From NCBI RefSeq assembly GCF_001655675.1, contig NZ_LYRP01000001.1, positions 124,001 to 188,000 of the forward strand: DNA of 64,000 bases, read 5' to 3'. This DNA is from Mangrovibacter phragmitis (lineage in GTDB: Bacteria > Pseudomonadota > Gammaproteobacteria > Enterobacterales > Enterobacteriaceae). The position numbers and the translations under genes are program-made. Within the stretch, counting starts at the first letter, position 1, and each line of letters begins with the position of its first letter. The notes under the pieces were generated by a model. That model was not told where the DNA came from. It was given only the letters and a program-made list of their open reading frames with translations, and did no database searches. Below are positions 34,735-44,896 of this stretch, piece by piece.

Positions 34735-36389
34735 TACCAGCTCCGGAATTTTGCCGGTGGGTTATACAAACCGCCTGACCATTCAACCAGGTCGGCAACA
34801 CTGCCTGCGGCCAGTAACGAACGGGTAGCGTCAGTGCGGCGAATGCCCATATCTTCCGGGAAGCGCACTTTCCCGCTACGGCGCAACGCTTCGACCCGGC
34901 TGGCATCAACGCCCAGACCGATATCGGTTATCCCGGCAACTGCGGCAACCATGGCCCGGCGCTCTTCAAGGCTTTCCGCCTGGTAGAGGTAGGCAATGCC
35001 TTCTTCGGTCAGAACGTGAGTGACGTCATCACCGTAAATCATCACCGGAGCCAGCGGCATACCGGAGGTTTTGGCAACTTCAACAGCATCCAGTTTTTCA
35101 ACAAACGTGGGTTTAACACCGGCCTGGAAGGTTTCAACCATCTGCACCACCAGCTTCCGGCCACGTTGCATTGGATCGGGTTCGTTTATCATGGCAAGCC
35201 AGGCCGGAGTGGCATGGCGGCGGCCGTGCGGGTCATGGCCCATATTCGGTGCCCCACCGAACCCAGCCAGGCGGCCACGCGTTACCGTGGATGAGTTGGC
35301 CAGGCCGTCAACCTGCAGAGTGGAACCAATAAACATGTCAACAGCGTATTGACCGGCTAACTGGCAGAATGCGCGGTTGGAGCGCATAGAACCATCTGCG
35401 CCAGTGAAGAACACATCCGGACGTGCTGCGATATAGTCTTCCATACCCAGCTCACCACCGAAGCAGTGCACGCTTTCCACCCAGCCACTTTCAATAGCAG
35501 GAATTAATGTGGGGTGCGGGTTGAGTGTCCAGTGTTTACAGATTTTGCCCTTCAACCCCAGTTGTTCACCGTAGGTTGGTAACAACAGCTCAATCGCCGC
35601 TGTATTAAAACCAATACCGTGGTTGAGCGACTGCACCTGGTGCTCGGCATAGATCCCTTTGATAGCCATCATGGCCATCAGGATATGTTCCTGCTTGATA
35701 AGGCGCGGGTCGCGGGTGAACAGCGGTTCAATAAAGAAGGGTTTATCCGCAACAACGATATAATCAATCCAGGAGCCTGGGATATCGACACGCGGTAAGT
35801 CGCACTCGTCATCAACCAGTTCATTCACCTGGGCAATAACAATACCGTCATGGAATGCGGCTGCTTCGACCAGAGCTGGCGTGTCTTCGGTACTCGGCCC
35901 GGTATACAGGTTGCCTTTCCGGTCTGCTTTATAGCCAGCGATAAGCGCGACATTAGGTGCCAGGTCAACGTATAAACGCGAATAAAGTTCGATATAAGTA
36001 TGGATGGCACCAATTTCCAGCAACCCATCTTCCAGCAACTGGGAGATACGTAAGCTTTGTGTACCGGAGAATGAGAAGTCGAGTTTGCGGGCAATGCCTT
36101 TTTCAAACAGATCCAAATGCTCGCTGCGGCCCACACTTGGCATGATCATATGTAAATCATGGACTTTCTGTGGGTTTACCTCAGCCAGCATCCGGGAAAG
36201 GAAGTCTGCCTGTTTTTGGTTATTACCTTCAAGAACGACCCGGTCACCCGGCGCCACTAATTTTTCCAGCATTGAGACAAGTTCCCCGGTGGGGATTACT
36301 TTGCCCTTCACGCCTGTTGCGGCCATACGCTGTTGCTTATTGGTACGGCGCTGGTTCCAGACGCGGGTTGGCGTTTGCCCAGACAACAT
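34734..36389 (-). CDS. mdcA: malonate decarboxylase alpha subunit (acetyl-ACP:malonate ACP transferase)
   Basis: A 551-residue CoA-transferase-like subunit and the first gene of the operon. It exchanges the acetyl group on the carrier protein for malonate, regenerating malonyl-ACP and releasing acetate. Characteristic segments include GDRVVLEGNNQKQADFLSR, HDLHMIMPSVGRSEHLDLFE and GGAPNMGHDPHGRRHATPAW. AGGAGG lies seven bases before the ATG. Upstream inverted repeats at 36400-36414 and 36484-36508 are the likely control sites. Cytoplasmic. Confidence 0.95.
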   Translation of the reverse strand: MLSGQTPTRVWNQRRTNKQQRMAATGVKGKVIPTGELVSMLEKLVAPGDRVVLEGNNQKQADFLSRMLAEVNPQKVHDLHMIMPSVGRSEHLDLFEKGIARKLDFSFSGTQSLRISQLLEDGLLEIGAIHTYIELYSRLYVDLAPNVALIAGYKADRKGNLYTGPSTEDTPALVEAAAFHDGIVIAQVNELVDDECDLPRVDIPGSWIDYIVVADKPFFIEPLFTRDPRLIKQEHILMAMMAIKGIYAEHQVQSLNHGIGFNTAAIELLLPTYGEQLGLKGKICKHWTLNPHPTLIPAIESGWVESVHCFGGELGMEDYIAARPDVFFTGADGSMRSNRAFCQLAGQYAVDMFIGSTLQVDGLANSSTVTRGRLAGFGGAPNMGHDPHGRRHATPAWLAMINEPDPMQRGRKLVVQMVETFQAGVKPTFVEKLDAVEVAKTSGMPLAPVMIYGDDVTHVLTEEGIAYLYQAESLEERRAMVAAVAGITDIGLGVDASRVEALRRSGKVRFPEDMGIRRTDATRSLLAAGSVADLVEWSGGLYNPPAKFRSW

Positions 36390-36399
36390 TATAACCTCC

Positions 36400-36414
36400 T
36401 GATTAAGCTAATCA
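36400..36414. promoter_or_regulatory. inverted repeat next to the mdcA ribosome site
   Basis: TGATTAAGCTAATCA is a perfect 6-3-6 palindrome of LysR-box shape (T-N11-A). It begins 11 bases upstream of mdcA, beside the AGGAGG. It could be a secondary MdcR contact. Confidence 0.4.
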
Positions 36415-36483
36415 TTTTGATTTGCCTGCTGTGAGATTAAGTCTGCGCTGTTAAACCGTTAGCATCAATAAAGTAACGGGTGA

Positions 36484-36508
36484 AATCATTACTCTGAAGG
36501 TAATGATT
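36484..36508. promoter_or_regulatory. candidate MdcR operator upstream of mdcA
   Basis: AATCATTAC and GTAATGATT form a perfect nine-base inverted repeat with a seven-base spacer. It lies about 95 to 119 bases upstream of the mdcA start, a normal distance for a LysR recognition site. The assignment to MdcR is inference. Confidence 0.6.
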
Positions 36509-36626
36509 AATTATCTGTTTTTTGATCAGGACGTGGTTTTTTCTGATTTTTAACCAAAGAGAAGCAAAACAAGTGGGGGAAACGCCAGTTACCACATTAA
36601 TGACTGGGCATGCTGGCGTAGGTATT

Positions 36627-37331
36627 TCAGTTGAGTATGGTACGGCGTTTTTGCGTTTCGATTTCCATCAGGAAATGGTAGAGCGGTGCCAGGCGTTCGA
36701 ACCCTGCCTGTAATAAACCCGGTAACTGGTCATCGAACAGGGTTTCTGTTTCTTTGCCATCGTAAATCAGGGCGAATGACTTGCGGTTATACCAGTTTGC
36801 CAGTGCCTGCGGTTCTTTCAGTAACGGGCGCTTATAAGACTCCCCTTCCAGGTTGAAATCGGAAAGTAAAGGCTGCGTGATGGACAGAAAATGTTCACGG
36901 TTATCCAATATGTTTTCCCGGAACAGATTCATGGTTTCGCGCGATGCACTGTAATACCCCAGCCCATAGCGCCACCAGTCGGGGCCAAATTCAAAGAAAT
37001 ACGTGGGAGCATCCGTCCAGTTTTTGCTGCTGCGCTTAAATGTCAGCCACAGGTTGCTGCGATACAGGGATTTATCACGGGAAAAACGGGTGTCGCGGTG
37101 AATACGAGACAGTGTTTTACCAATTGCCGGACGGGTTTCGAACTGATCGTCAATTTGCAGCATTGGTAGCGCAAGTTCACTGACCAGCGAGCGAAAAGGC
37201 TTAACCAGCAGGTTGTCATAAATAGAACGGTTTTCGTCAAACCACTCTTTGCTGTTGTTTTGCCGGACATCACGCAAAAACAACAGCCCTTGCGGGTCAA
37301 ACCCGGTAAACAGGGGTTGTTGGGTTACCAT
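36627..37331 (-). CDS. DUF2461 family protein
   Basis: The 234-residue protein belongs to the DUF2461/TIGR02453 family of unknown function. Typical features are the N-terminal FTGFDPQGLLFLRDVRQNNS followed by KEWFDENR, the middle RIHRDTRFSRDKSLYRSNL, and aromatic-rich FEFGPDWWRYGLGYY. No signal peptide or membrane segment. The start at 37331 is chosen for a perfect AAGGAGA ribosome site; an upstream ATG at 37418 lacks one. It is a single-gene unit and its role is unknown. Confidence 0.85.
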   Translation of the reverse strand: MVTQQPLFTGFDPQGLLFLRDVRQNNSKEWFDENRSIYDNLLVKPFRSLVSELALPMLQIDDQFETRPAIGKTLSRIHRDTRFSRDKSLYRSNLWLTFKRSSKNWTDAPTYFFEFGPDWWRYGLGYYSASRETMNLFRENILDNREHFLSITQPLLSDFNLEGESYKRPLLKEPQALANWYNRKSFALIYDGKETETLFDDQLPGLLQAGFERLAPLYHFLMEIETQKRRTILN

Positions 37332-37563
37332 GTGTTCTCCTTGCTTATTTGGCAACAGTGTACGCCCAATAATGTGCCTGCTCATCTGTTTGCTGCCTGT
37401 GACAGATTCCGTGAGCAACTCCCGTGAATCGCCGCCCCATCAGTTGGAACGTTAGTGGTAAGTTTGTCGCTAAAACGACACTGTATTGTCAGCCACAAGC
37501 GTGATTGTAATGTGTGGCATACAATGTGATAGGAAAGATTCCCATAAGCCGGAGGAACAGACA

Positions 37564-37983
37564 ATGCAGAAAATAGTAAAAGCCCGGTGCCACTGTGGCG
37601 CTGTTGAGTTTAGCGTTGAACTGAGTGATGGTTTCAATACCGTCCGGCGCTGCAACTGTTCATTTTGCCGGATGCGTGGCGCTGTGGCAGTTTCTGCTGA
37701 ACTGTCTGGTATCACAGTGACTAAGGGCAAAGACAAACTGACCGAATACCGCTTTAACACTGGCGAGGCCGCACACTATTTTTGCTCTGTCTGCGGCATT
37801 TATACCTTTCACCAGCGCAGATCCAACCCACGGCAATATGGCGTTAATGTTGCCTGTATTGAAGGTGTGTCCCCCTTTGACTTCTCACCTGTTGCGGTTC
37901 TTGACGGGGTTAACCACCCGCGGGATGGCGCCAGTAGTGGCGTGGTTGGCTGGTTAACATTCACGCCGGAAAATAAACCCTGA
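37564..37983 (+). CDS. GFA/CENP-V domain zinc protein
   Basis: The 139-residue protein has the glutathione-dependent formaldehyde-activating (GFA) fold. Zinc ligands are seen as RCHCG, RCNCSFCR and FCSVCGIYTFH. Family members bind zinc and sometimes handle glutathione adducts or thiols; the actual activity of this branch is mostly unknown. GGAGGAA precedes the ATG. It converges with the MFS exporter gene 11 bases away. Confidence 0.9.
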   Translation: MQKIVKARCHCGAVEFSVELSDGFNTVRRCNCSFCRMRGAVAVSAELSGITVTKGKDKLTEYRFNTGEAAHYFCSVCGIYTFHQRRSNPRQYGVNVACIEGVSPFDFSPVAVLDGVNHPRDGASSGVVGWLTFTPENKP

Positions 37984-37994
37984 CAAACAACCTG

Positions 37995-39506
37995 TTACTG
38001 CGCACTGCGTTTTAACGGTGTTTCACGCAAAAACCAGGACAGCGCAAAAGCAATAACCATAATACAGGCCGCCATCAAAAACGCGGCATGAATGGCGCTG
38101 CCAAAGGCCGCAAGGTAGTGGTCATGAACCATTGCCGGGAGTTGTTGTGCTGCCAGTGGGTTCATTTTTGCTGGCAATACTGCACCTGGGGGTAGCGAAT
38201 CAACCAGCCGCGATTGTAAAACGTGGCTGAATACCGCGCCAAACACGGCGACCCCAATTGAGCCGCCAATCGAGCGGAACAGCGTCACACTTGAAGTGGC
38301 AACTCCATATTCCCCTGGTGCTGCATTGTTCTGTACTGCCAGAACCAGTACCTGCATCACCATCCCCAGACCCATTCCCAGAATACTGGTGAAGAGATAC
38401 AACTTAGCAATTGAGTCTGTGGGGGTTATCGTGGTCAGCATCACCATGCCACAGACTGCCAACAATGTACCAGCAATGGGGAACAGGCGGTATCTCCCGG
38501 TGCGGCTGATAATGCGCCCACTGATAATGGAAGTCAGTAACAACCCACCCATCAGCGGGAGGAGTTGCATTCCGGCCTCGGTTGGGCTGGCATTTTTAAC
38601 CACCTGCAGGTAAAGCGGCAGGAAAGTAATTGAACCGAACAGTGACATACCAAAAATAAAGCTCATCAGGCTGCATAACAAAAATGTCCGGCCACGAAAC
38701 AGGCGCAGTGGAATAATCGGTTCCCAGGCCAGGCGCTCTTCATAAATAAAGCCAATAATGCCAATGATACCGAATGCCAGAATGCACCAGAGTTGCGGGT
38801 CACTCCATGCACGAACGCTGCCCCCTTCTGTGGTAAACAGTGTGATGCAAACCAACGCCAGGGTAAGATAAATAGCGCCCAGCCAGTCAATCTGGTGGTG
38901 GTTACGCTGGCCTGAACCATTAAATACCGTCGTAATGATCAATAATGCCAGTAACCCAAGTGGTACATTAATGTAGAAGATCCAGCGCCAGGACATATGC
39001 TCAACAATGAAACCGCCTATCATCGGGCCAATAACGGTGGCTAAACCAAATACCGCGCCAAACAGGCCCTGATAACGCCCCCGCTCTGCGGGAGGAATGA
39101 CATCTGCCACTGCGGCCATGCTAATGACCATCAGCCCACCGCCTCCCAGACCTTGCAAAGCGCGCATCAGTACCAGTTGTGCCATGTTCTGTACCACCCC
39201 ACAGAGCACCGAACCCAACAAAAACAATATAATCGCTACCTGTAACACCCGCTTGCGGCCAAAGACATCACCAAATTTGCCGTAGAGTGGTACGGCAACG
39301 GTGGACGTCAGAATATATGCGGTGACTACCCAGGAGAGTTGGTTCAGCCCGCCAAGCTCACCCACAATGGTGGGCAACGCGGTGGAGACAATGGTCTGAT
39401 CCAGTGCAGACAACAGCATAACCAGCATTAACGCACTGAATAGCAAACGTAATGATGACACCAGAGGCTGCGGTGAGAGAGAATGGTTGACTGTATCAGT
39501 CGGCAT
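37995..39506 (-). CDS. MFS multidrug exporter, DHA2 (14-TMS) family
   Basis: The 503-residue inner-membrane exporter has 14 predicted transmembrane helices. Signatures include [19 protein letters not shown] (motif D1), [18 protein letters not shown] (motif A) and [17 protein letters not shown]. It resembles EmrB/MdtD-type drug-proton antiporters that work without a TolC partner as well as those with one; no membrane-fusion partner is adjacent. It is divergent from a TetR regulator over 75 bases, so local repression by that protein is likely. Confidence 0.9.
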   Translation of the reverse strand: MPTDTVNHSLSPQPLVSSLRLLFSALMLVMLLSALDQTIVSTALPTIVGELGGLNQLSWVVTAYILTSTVAVPLYGKFGDVFGRKRVLQVAIILFLLGSVLCGVVQNMAQLVLMRALQGLGGGGLMVISMAAVADVIPPAERGRYQGLFGAVFGLATVIGPMIGGFIVEHMSWRWIFYINVPLGLLALLIITTVFNGSGQRNHHQIDWLGAIYLTLALVCITLFTTEGGSVRAWSDPQLWCILAFGIIGIIGFIYEERLAWEPIIPLRLFRGRTFLLCSLMSFIFGMSLFGSITFLPLYLQVVKNASPTEAGMQLLPLMGGLLLTSIISGRIISRTGRYRLFPIAGTLLAVCGMVMLTTITPTDSIAKLYLFTSILGMGLGMVMQVLVLAVQNNAAPGEYGVATSSVTLFRSIGGSIGVAVFGAVFSHVLQSRLVDSLPPGAVLPAKMNPLAAQQLPAMVHDHYLAAFGSAIHAAFLMAACIMVIAFALSWFLRETPLKRSAQ

Positions 39507-39522
39507 AGTGCACCTGTTTGTA

Positions 39523-39544
39523 ATTAATTAAATACCCAATTAAT
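39523..39544. promoter_or_regulatory. candidate TetR operator
   Basis: ATTAATT and AATTAAT form a seven-base inverted repeat with an eight-base spacer in the short MFS/TetR divergent region. The position would block both promoters. No footprint is known; inference from context. Confidence 0.45.
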
Positions 39545-39581
39545 ATTAGACTGATTCACATGCCGGTCAAGGGAGAAGGAA

Positions 39582-40229
39582 ATGACTACTGCACAAAAAG
39601 CGACTTCACCACGCAAACCCGGGCGTCCGCGGGGTGGAAAAAGTAGTACGGCAAACCGTGAACAACTGCTGGATATTGCGCTGCGTTTGTTTGCCCGTCA
39701 GGGGGTTGCGCCTACGTCTTTAAACGGAATAGCCAGAGAAGCTGGGGTTACTCCGGCCATGATGCATTACTATTTCCACTCCCGTGAGCAGTTGCTGGAT
39801 GCCATTGTCCAGGAGCGATTTATGCCTATTCGCGAGCGTATGACTGCACATTTCACGGCACATGCAGATAACCCGGTCCAGGCATTTTCTTTTATGGTGC
39901 GGGAACTGGTAAACCAGGCGGAACAACATCACTGGTTTGCCCCTTTGTGGATGCAGGAAATCTCCGGTGAAATTCCGGTACTGCGGGCACATATGGTGGC
40001 CAGTGCGGGTGATGACAAGTATCAGGCGCTGATGGCAAAAATAATAGCCTGGCAAGATGCCGGAAAGCTGAATTCCGCCCTCTCCCCTGAGTTACTCATT
40101 ACCTCGGTCTTGTCTCTGGTGCTGGTGCCTGTTGTGCGCATGCAACATGATGATCGCTTCAGGCACCTGGATGCGGATACTGTGGTAAAGCATTCACTGG
40201 CAATACTGAACTGCGGCATTGGGGGGTAA
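39582..40229 (+). CDS. TetR-family transcriptional regulator
   Basis: The 215-residue regulator has a basic, Pro/Gly-rich N-terminal tail (PRKPGRPRGG), the TetR helix-turn-helix at about 25-72 (DIALRLFARQGVAPTSLNGI and TPAMMHYYFHSREQLLDAIV), and a helical ligand domain. AGAAGGAA lies just before the ATG. It probably represses the divergent MFS exporter and its own gene until an exported compound binds. Ligand unknown. Confidence 0.9.
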   Translation: MTTAQKATSPRKPGRPRGGKSSTANREQLLDIALRLFARQGVAPTSLNGIAREAGVTPAMMHYYFHSREQLLDAIVQERFMPIRERMTAHFTAHADNPVQAFSFMVRELVNQAEQHHWFAPLWMQEISGEIPVLRAHMVASAGDDKYQALMAKIIAWQDAGKLNSALSPELLITSVLSLVLVPVVRMQHDDRFRHLDADTVVKHSLAILNCGIGG

Positions 40230-40309
40230 CCTGGCCACTACCACACACTTGCTATTTCAGTCTGAAAACGCCCCCTGCGAGTTGTTCGTTATCTGGTAGT
40301 GTAGTGTTA

Positions 40310-40333
40310 TAGCCTGGATAGTTATCCAGGCTA
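40310..40333. terminator. hairpin between convergent TetR and chemoreceptor genes
   Basis: TAGCCTGGATA and TATCCAGGCTA form an 11-base perfect inverted repeat with two bases between. It lies just past the chemoreceptor stop and 81 bases past the TetR stop. T-tracts are poor, so termination is likely but not certain. Confidence 0.55.
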
Positions 40334-40344
40334 ATGATAACAGG

Positions 40345-41907
40345 TTAATAGTCCTGTACAGTATCCAGGCGGAAGAAGCGCACTTCTTCATGCAGCGAGT
40401 ATGCCTGTTCTGACAGTGACTGTGCGGCAACAGCAACCTGTTCAACCAGTGCTGAGTTTTGCTGAGTCACCAGGTCCATTTGTTCAACTGCCCGGCCAAT
40501 TTCAGTAATGCCCGTGTTTTGCTCATCACTGGCCATTGATATATCGCCAACAATGGCAGTCACCTGATTGACTGACGTTTTAATATCTTCCATCGCTTTG
40601 CTGGCCTGTGCCGCCTGCAATGAACCCTGGTTAATTTTATCGACTGTGTCATCAATAAGTTTTTTGATGTCCTGTGCTGCATCGGCTGTTTTTTTCGCCA
40701 GCACCCGCACTTCGTTTGCCACTACAGTAAATCCTTTCCCCTGCGTTCCCGCACGCGCAGCCTCCACTCCGGCGTTCAGTGCCAGCAGGTTAGTCTGGAA
40801 AGCAATACTTTCTATGACCGCAATAATATTGACTATCTCTTTGGAACTGTTGGAAATATTTTGGATTTGTCCAATCATATTCTCCACAATATGCGAACTT
40901 TCCACTGAAGCATCTGACGTTCTCTGCGCCAACTGGCTGGCCGTTTTCGCGTTGTCGGTGTTTTCTTTCACAGTTTGAGTAATGCGCGTCATATTGGTGG
41001 AGGTTTCCAGTAATGAAGCGGCCTGCTCTTCTGTGCGTTGGGCAAGGTTGGTGTTACCCTGGGCAATTTCTGTGGATGCCTGAGAAATACTGTTACTGCC
41101 AGCCATAATGTTACTGATAGTCAGTTTTAACTTTTCTTTCATGCTATCGAGTGATGCCAGCAGGCTGGTGCTGTCATTTGCTTTCAGCACAATAGGCACA
41201 GTGAGATCGCCATCAGCAATACGACGCATAATACCCACCGCATAAGCCGGTTCACCGCCCAGCTGGTTTGACATGCTGCGGGTAAGCTTTATTGCAATGA
41301 TGACAGAAGTCAGTAATGCCAGGGCCCCCAGTGCTAACAACATTTTTACTGCAAAGCTGTAATTATCCGCAGCTTGTTCTGATGACCGCTCACCGGCGGC
41401 AATTTCCTTATCCACCAGTTGCGCCAGGTCTTTCATTAACTGAGTACGGTATTTGGCTGAGTTCTGTCCGCTTATCTGGCTGGCACCAGCAATATCTTCT
41501 TTATCCAGGGCTGCCAGCACCAACTGGTTTGCGTCGGCAAAAGAAGAAAAATTATCTACTACATCTTGAGCCAGGGCTGAGCGGCTGTTTTCCGTATGGA
41601 GTGCCAGATACTGCCGCTCTGCTGCAAGGAAATTCTCGATGGCCTGAGCCAGTTCCTCACGATGCCCGTTACGCTCCTCGAGCGTTTTGGAGGCAATCAT
41701 TTGCACCTGTTGTAAACGTAACTCCGAGAGGATACCGCGCATTTGCAGGGTGTAGCGAATGCCGGGAACGCGCTCATTACGGAAATTAACAATACGCTGA
41801 TTATTGCTGTTGAGCTGGTACACAGACACAGCGCCAACGACCGCCATAAGGACCAAAATAAGTGAAAAACTGAGGGCGATTTTATAAAAAAAGGTAAGTT
41901 TTTTCAT
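40345..41907 (-). CDS. methyl-accepting chemotaxis protein
   Basis: The 520-residue chemoreceptor has TM1 at about 8-30, a periplasmic four-helix-bundle sensor (about 32-190, with [20 protein letters not shown] typical of Tar-like domains), and TM2 at about 190-210. HAMP follows (about 213-265), then the kinase-control domain whose hairpin tip reads [20 protein letters not shown]. The C-terminus is DTVQDY, not the NWETF pentapeptide, so it probably lacks its own CheR/CheB tether and depends on other receptors for adaptation. Ligand unknown. A sigma-28 type promoter lies upstream. Confidence 0.93.
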   Translation of the reverse strand: MKKLTFFYKIALSFSLILVLMAVVGAVSVYQLNSNNQRIVNFRNERVPGIRYTLQMRGILSELRLQQVQMIASKTLEERNGHREELAQAIENFLAAERQYLALHTENSRSALAQDVVDNFSSFADANQLVLAALDKEDIAGASQISGQNSAKYRTQLMKDLAQLVDKEIAAGERSSEQAADNYSFAVKMLLALGALALLTSVIIAIKLTRSMSNQLGGEPAYAVGIMRRIADGDLTVPIVLKANDSTSLLASLDSMKEKLKLTISNIMAGSNSISQASTEIAQGNTNLAQRTEEQAASLLETSTNMTRITQTVKENTDNAKTASQLAQRTSDASVESSHIVENMIGQIQNISNSSKEIVNIIAVIESIAFQTNLLALNAGVEAARAGTQGKGFTVVANEVRVLAKKTADAAQDIKKLIDDTVDKINQGSLQAAQASKAMEDIKTSVNQVTAIVGDISMASDEQNTGITEIGRAVEQMDLVTQQNSALVEQVAVAAQSLSEQAYSLHEEVRFFRLDTVQDY

Positions 41908-41947
41908 TTGTTGCAGCCTGGATAAAATTAAGGGTCAGTGCTGCTAT

Positions 41948-41974
41948 ATAACGACTCAATTCAGTAAAGCTTTA
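41948..41974 (-). promoter_or_regulatory. candidate sigma-28 (FliA) promoter for the chemoreceptor
   Basis: On the minus strand TAAAGCTT, an 11-base spacer, then GTCGTTAT resemble TAAAGTTT-N11-GCCGATAA. The -35 element matches 7 of 8, the -10 only 5 of 8. It ends 41 bases before the ATG. Chemoreceptor genes are usually FliA-dependent. Confidence 0.6.
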
Positions 41975-42093
41975 CGGTTTTAATTTGCTTTATTTGTATG
42001 TAAATTACTGATATTTAATATGTTAAAAAATTTACATTTTTGCTGAAACGTTTTTGTTGATCTGGGTCACTAAAATGCCGGGTCCGGTCATGG

Positions 42094-42582
42094 TCACCGA
42101 TACCCATCGCCCACAGGCAATCCACTAAGTGGTTTAATTTCTTTAAGCACAAATGACGTTTCCATTGCTTTTATCCCTGGCAGACGGCGAATAACCTTCA
42201 TGGCGAAGTCTGAATAATCGTCCAGTTCCCGTGCCACAACCTGCAATAAAAAATCTGCACCGCCGCCAATGGCATAACAGGCGATCACCTGAGGTAATTC
42301 ACTTACCGCCTGCTCAAAGGTCAATGCCTGTTGTTCATTGTGGCTGTCAATGTTGACCCGAACAAAAGCCATGATCCCAAGCCCGGCTTTTTTGCGATCG
42401 AGTACCGCCCGGTAACCCGCAATTACTCCTGCCTCTTCTAACTGGCGTATCCGTCGCCAGCAAGGTGTGGCAGACATGCCGCATTTTTCAGCTAACTGCT
42501 GGTTGGTGAACCTGGCGTCCTGCTGCAATAGCATCAGTAACTGAATATCTTTCTTTTGCAGTGAAAAGGTTAAATTTTCCAT
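42094..42582 (-). CDS. Lrp/AsnC-family transcriptional regulator
   Basis: The 162-residue protein has an N-terminal AsnC-type helix-turn-helix (about 10-60, RFTNQQLAEKCGMSATPCWR RIRQLEEAGVI in order) and a C-terminal RAM amino-acid-binding domain (about 72-150, IGGGADFLLQVVARELDDY). It diverges from the DUF2000 gene and may control it; effector unknown. It is not Lrp itself, because the sequence and length follow the smaller DecR/YbaO-like group. Confidence 0.9.
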   Translation of the reverse strand: MENLTFSLQKKDIQLLMLLQQDARFTNQQLAEKCGMSATPCWRRIRQLEEAGVIAGYRAVLDRKKAGLGIMAFVRVNIDSHNEQQALTFEQAVSELPQVIACYAIGGGADFLLQVVARELDDYSDFAMKVIRRLPGIKAMETSFVLKEIKPLSGLPVGDGYR

Positions 42583-42701
42583 ATATTAATGTTGTCCAGA
42601 AAAATAATTCCTTTTATAAGCAATAACACGCAAATTGAGAAACCTTTTTTCACTGTAACGGTGCCAGACTAGTGGCAGAACAAACAGAAGAGGAAAACAG
42701 G

Positions 42702-43115
42702 ATGGATGATTTTGCGCTTGCCGTGGTTGTCAACCCGGCTTTATCTGCCGGGTTGCTGGCAAATACGGTGGGAACACTGGCAACCGGGTTGGGATCACGG
42801 TTCCCGGCGCTTTCTGCCGGGCAAGTCAGTGACCAGACCGGTTTGTGGTTTGATACCAGTAGTCGTTTGCCCATGCCGGTGTTACAGGCAGATGCCGACA
42901 CATTGCAACTTTTGTTGCAGCGCTGCCAACAGCGTGACAGCCGTACAGCGCTGGTGGTATACCCGGCTTTTGCACGGGATATTCAGCAGATAGAAACTTA
43001 CCTTACCGAAGTTGCACGGCGAGATTTGAGTGCAGAACCGCTGGATGGTATTGCATTATGTGGGCCACGTAAGTGGGTACGTTCTTTGACTGGTTCGCTC
43101 AAATTATTGCGCTGA
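42702..43115 (+). CDS. DUF2000 family protein
   Basis: The 137-residue protein matches the DUF2000 family pattern, with LAVVVNPALSAGLLANTVGTL at the N-terminus (helix after a short strand) and a peptidyl-tRNA hydrolase II-like fold expected. The ATG at 42702 with GAGGAA upstream is preferred over an ATG 30 bases earlier. It lies divergent to an Lrp-type regulator, a pairing common for this family. No function is established. Confidence 0.78.
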   Translation: MDDFALAVVVNPALSAGLLANTVGTLATGLGSRFPALSAGQVSDQTGLWFDTSSRLPMPVLQADADTLQLLLQRCQQRDSRTALVVYPAFARDIQQIETYLTEVARRDLSAEPLDGIALCGPRKWVRSLTGSLKLLR

Positions 43116-43132
43116 ACGGGCCTGGCAATAAC

Positions 43133-43163
43133 CCAGTCTGGCCCCGGTATGGGGCCAGACTGG
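43133..43163. terminator. strong hairpin between DUF2000 and betA
   Basis: CCAGTCTGGCCCC pairs with GGGGCCAGACTGG (13 perfect pairs, five-base loop) between two convergent genes. It lacks a clear T-tract on either strand but is probably the shared transcript end. Confidence 0.65.
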
Positions 43164-43169
43164 CAGATG

Positions 43170-44879
43170 TTATGCTTCTGGCACGGTACTTCTTGCTGTG
43201 ATTTCACGCAATGGGGTTTTACGCACTGGTGCATCACCAGCCACGTAATAATCCGCGTCCGATGGCGGTAGTGCTTCACGGCCACGAATCATGTCGGCAA
43301 TTTTTTCACCAATCATAATAGTGGTGGCATTGAGGTTACCGGTGACAATTTGTGGCATCAAAGACGCATCCACTACCCGTAATCCGGTTAAGCCATGTAC
43401 CCGGCCTTCACCATCAACCACAGCGAGTTCATCGCTGCCCATTTTGCATGTGCCGCAAGGGTGGAACGCGGTTTCGGCATGTTCGCGCACAAAGGCATCC
43501 AGCTCTTCGTCACTCTGGCACCAGGAACCCGGGCTGATTTCTTCACCACGGAATTTATCCAGCGCAGGTTGTTGCATGATTTCCCGCGTCAGGCGAATGG
43601 CGGCACGGAACTCTTCCCAGTCCTGCTCACAGGACATGTAATTAAACAAAATGCCCGGAGCTTCTCGTGGGTCAGTGGAACGAAGCTTTACGCGACCACG
43701 ACTGGGTGAACGCATTGAACCTACATGGCACTGGAAGCCGTGCTTCTGGATGGCATTTGAGCCGTTGTAATTGATGGCTACCGGCAAAAAGTGATACTGA
43801 ATATTTGGCCACGCAAAACGGGCATCGGAGCGAATAAAGCCCCCGGCTTCAAACTGGTTGCTGGCACCAACTCCTGTACCATTGAACAACCACTCGGCGC
43901 CAATTGCTGGCTGGTTCCACCACTGTAACGCAGGCCATAACGAGACAGGTTCTTTGCACTCATACTGTAGGTACATTTCCAGGTGATCCTGCAGGTTAGC
44001 CCCAACACCAGGTAAGTTGTGCACCAGCGGGATCCCCAGTTCCTGCAACCAGTCTGCGCGCCCCACTCCGGAACGTTGCAGAATTTGAGGCGAGGCAATA
44101 GCGCCTGCGGATAACAATACTTCATGTTCTGCTTCTGCGCGTACCGGAATATTGCTGTCACCTTCAAGGTACTCAACGGCGACCGCTTGTTTACCTTCGA
44201 AAATAATGCGGTCGGTTAAAGCGTGGGTGACAATGGTCAGGTTTGCGCGCTGTTTTGCCTGGTCGAGGTAACCACGAGCGGTACTGGCACGGCGGCCCTG
44301 CGGTGTGACAGTACGATCCATTGGGCCAAAGCCTTCCTGCTGGTAGCCATTCAAATCGTCAGTGCGTGGGTAGCCGGCCTGAACGCCCGCTTCCACCATG
44401 GCGTTAAACAGCGGGTTATTGCCAGTTTTCGGTGTGGCCACGCTGACTGGCCCATCTCCGCCATGCCATGGGTTTGCGCCCGTATCACGGCTTTCTGCTT
44501 TACGGTAATAAGGAAGGCAATGGCGGTAATCCCAGTTTTTCAGCGCCGGGTCCTGTGCCCAGTTATCCAGGTCAAGAGCATTACCGCGGATATAGCACAT
44601 GCCATTAATCAGTGATGAACCGCCCAGACCTTTACCGCGGCCACACTCCATGCGCCGGTTATTCATATGCGGCTCTGGTTCGGTTTCATAGGCCCAGTTA
44701 TACCGCCGCCCCTGTAACGGGTATGCCAGCGCAGCGGGCATCTGGGTGCGGAAATCCATGCGGTAATCTGGCCCGCCTGCTTCCAGTAATAACACCGTGG
44801 TTTCCGGGTCTTCTGTTAAACGCGCGGCCAGCACATTTCCTGCGGACCCGGCGCCGATAATGATGTAATCATATTTCAT
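43170..44879 (-). CDS. betA: choline dehydrogenase
   Basis: The 569-residue GMC-family flavoprotein is membrane-associated and oxidises choline to betaine aldehyde. Seen: the FAD loop [17 protein letters not shown] at the N-terminus, GMC signatures [15 protein letters not shown] and [17 protein letters not shown], and the C-terminal active-site His region [10 protein letters not shown] then [21 protein letters not shown] precedes the ATG. It is the last gene of betI-betB-betA, 17 bases after betB. Product feeds BetB to make the osmoprotectant glycine betaine. Confidence 0.97.
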   Translation of the reverse strand: MKYDYIIIGAGSAGNVLAARLTEDPETTVLLLEAGGPDYRMDFRTQMPAALAYPLQGRRYNWAYETEPEPHMNNRRMECGRGKGLGGSSLINGMCYIRGNALDLDNWAQDPALKNWDYRHCLPYYRKAESRDTGANPWHGGDGPVSVATPKTGNNPLFNAMVEAGVQAGYPRTDDLNGYQQEGFGPMDRTVTPQGRRASTARGYLDQAKQRANLTIVTHALTDRIIFEGKQAVAVEYLEGDSNIPVRAEAEHEVLLSAGAIASPQILQRSGVGRADWLQELGIPLVHNLPGVGANLQDHLEMYLQYECKEPVSLWPALQWWNQPAIGAEWLFNGTGVGASNQFEAGGFIRSDARFAWPNIQYHFLPVAINYNGSNAIQKHGFQCHVGSMRSPSRGRVKLRSTDPREAPGILFNYMSCEQDWEEFRAAIRLTREIMQQPALDKFRGEEISPGSWCQSDEELDAFVREHAETAFHPCGTCKMGSDELAVVDGEGRVHGLTGLRVVDASLMPQIVTGNLNATTIMIGEKIADMIRGREALPPSDADYYVAGDAPVRKTPLREITARSTVPEA

Positions 44880-44896
44880 TCGTCGCTCCTCAGGGG

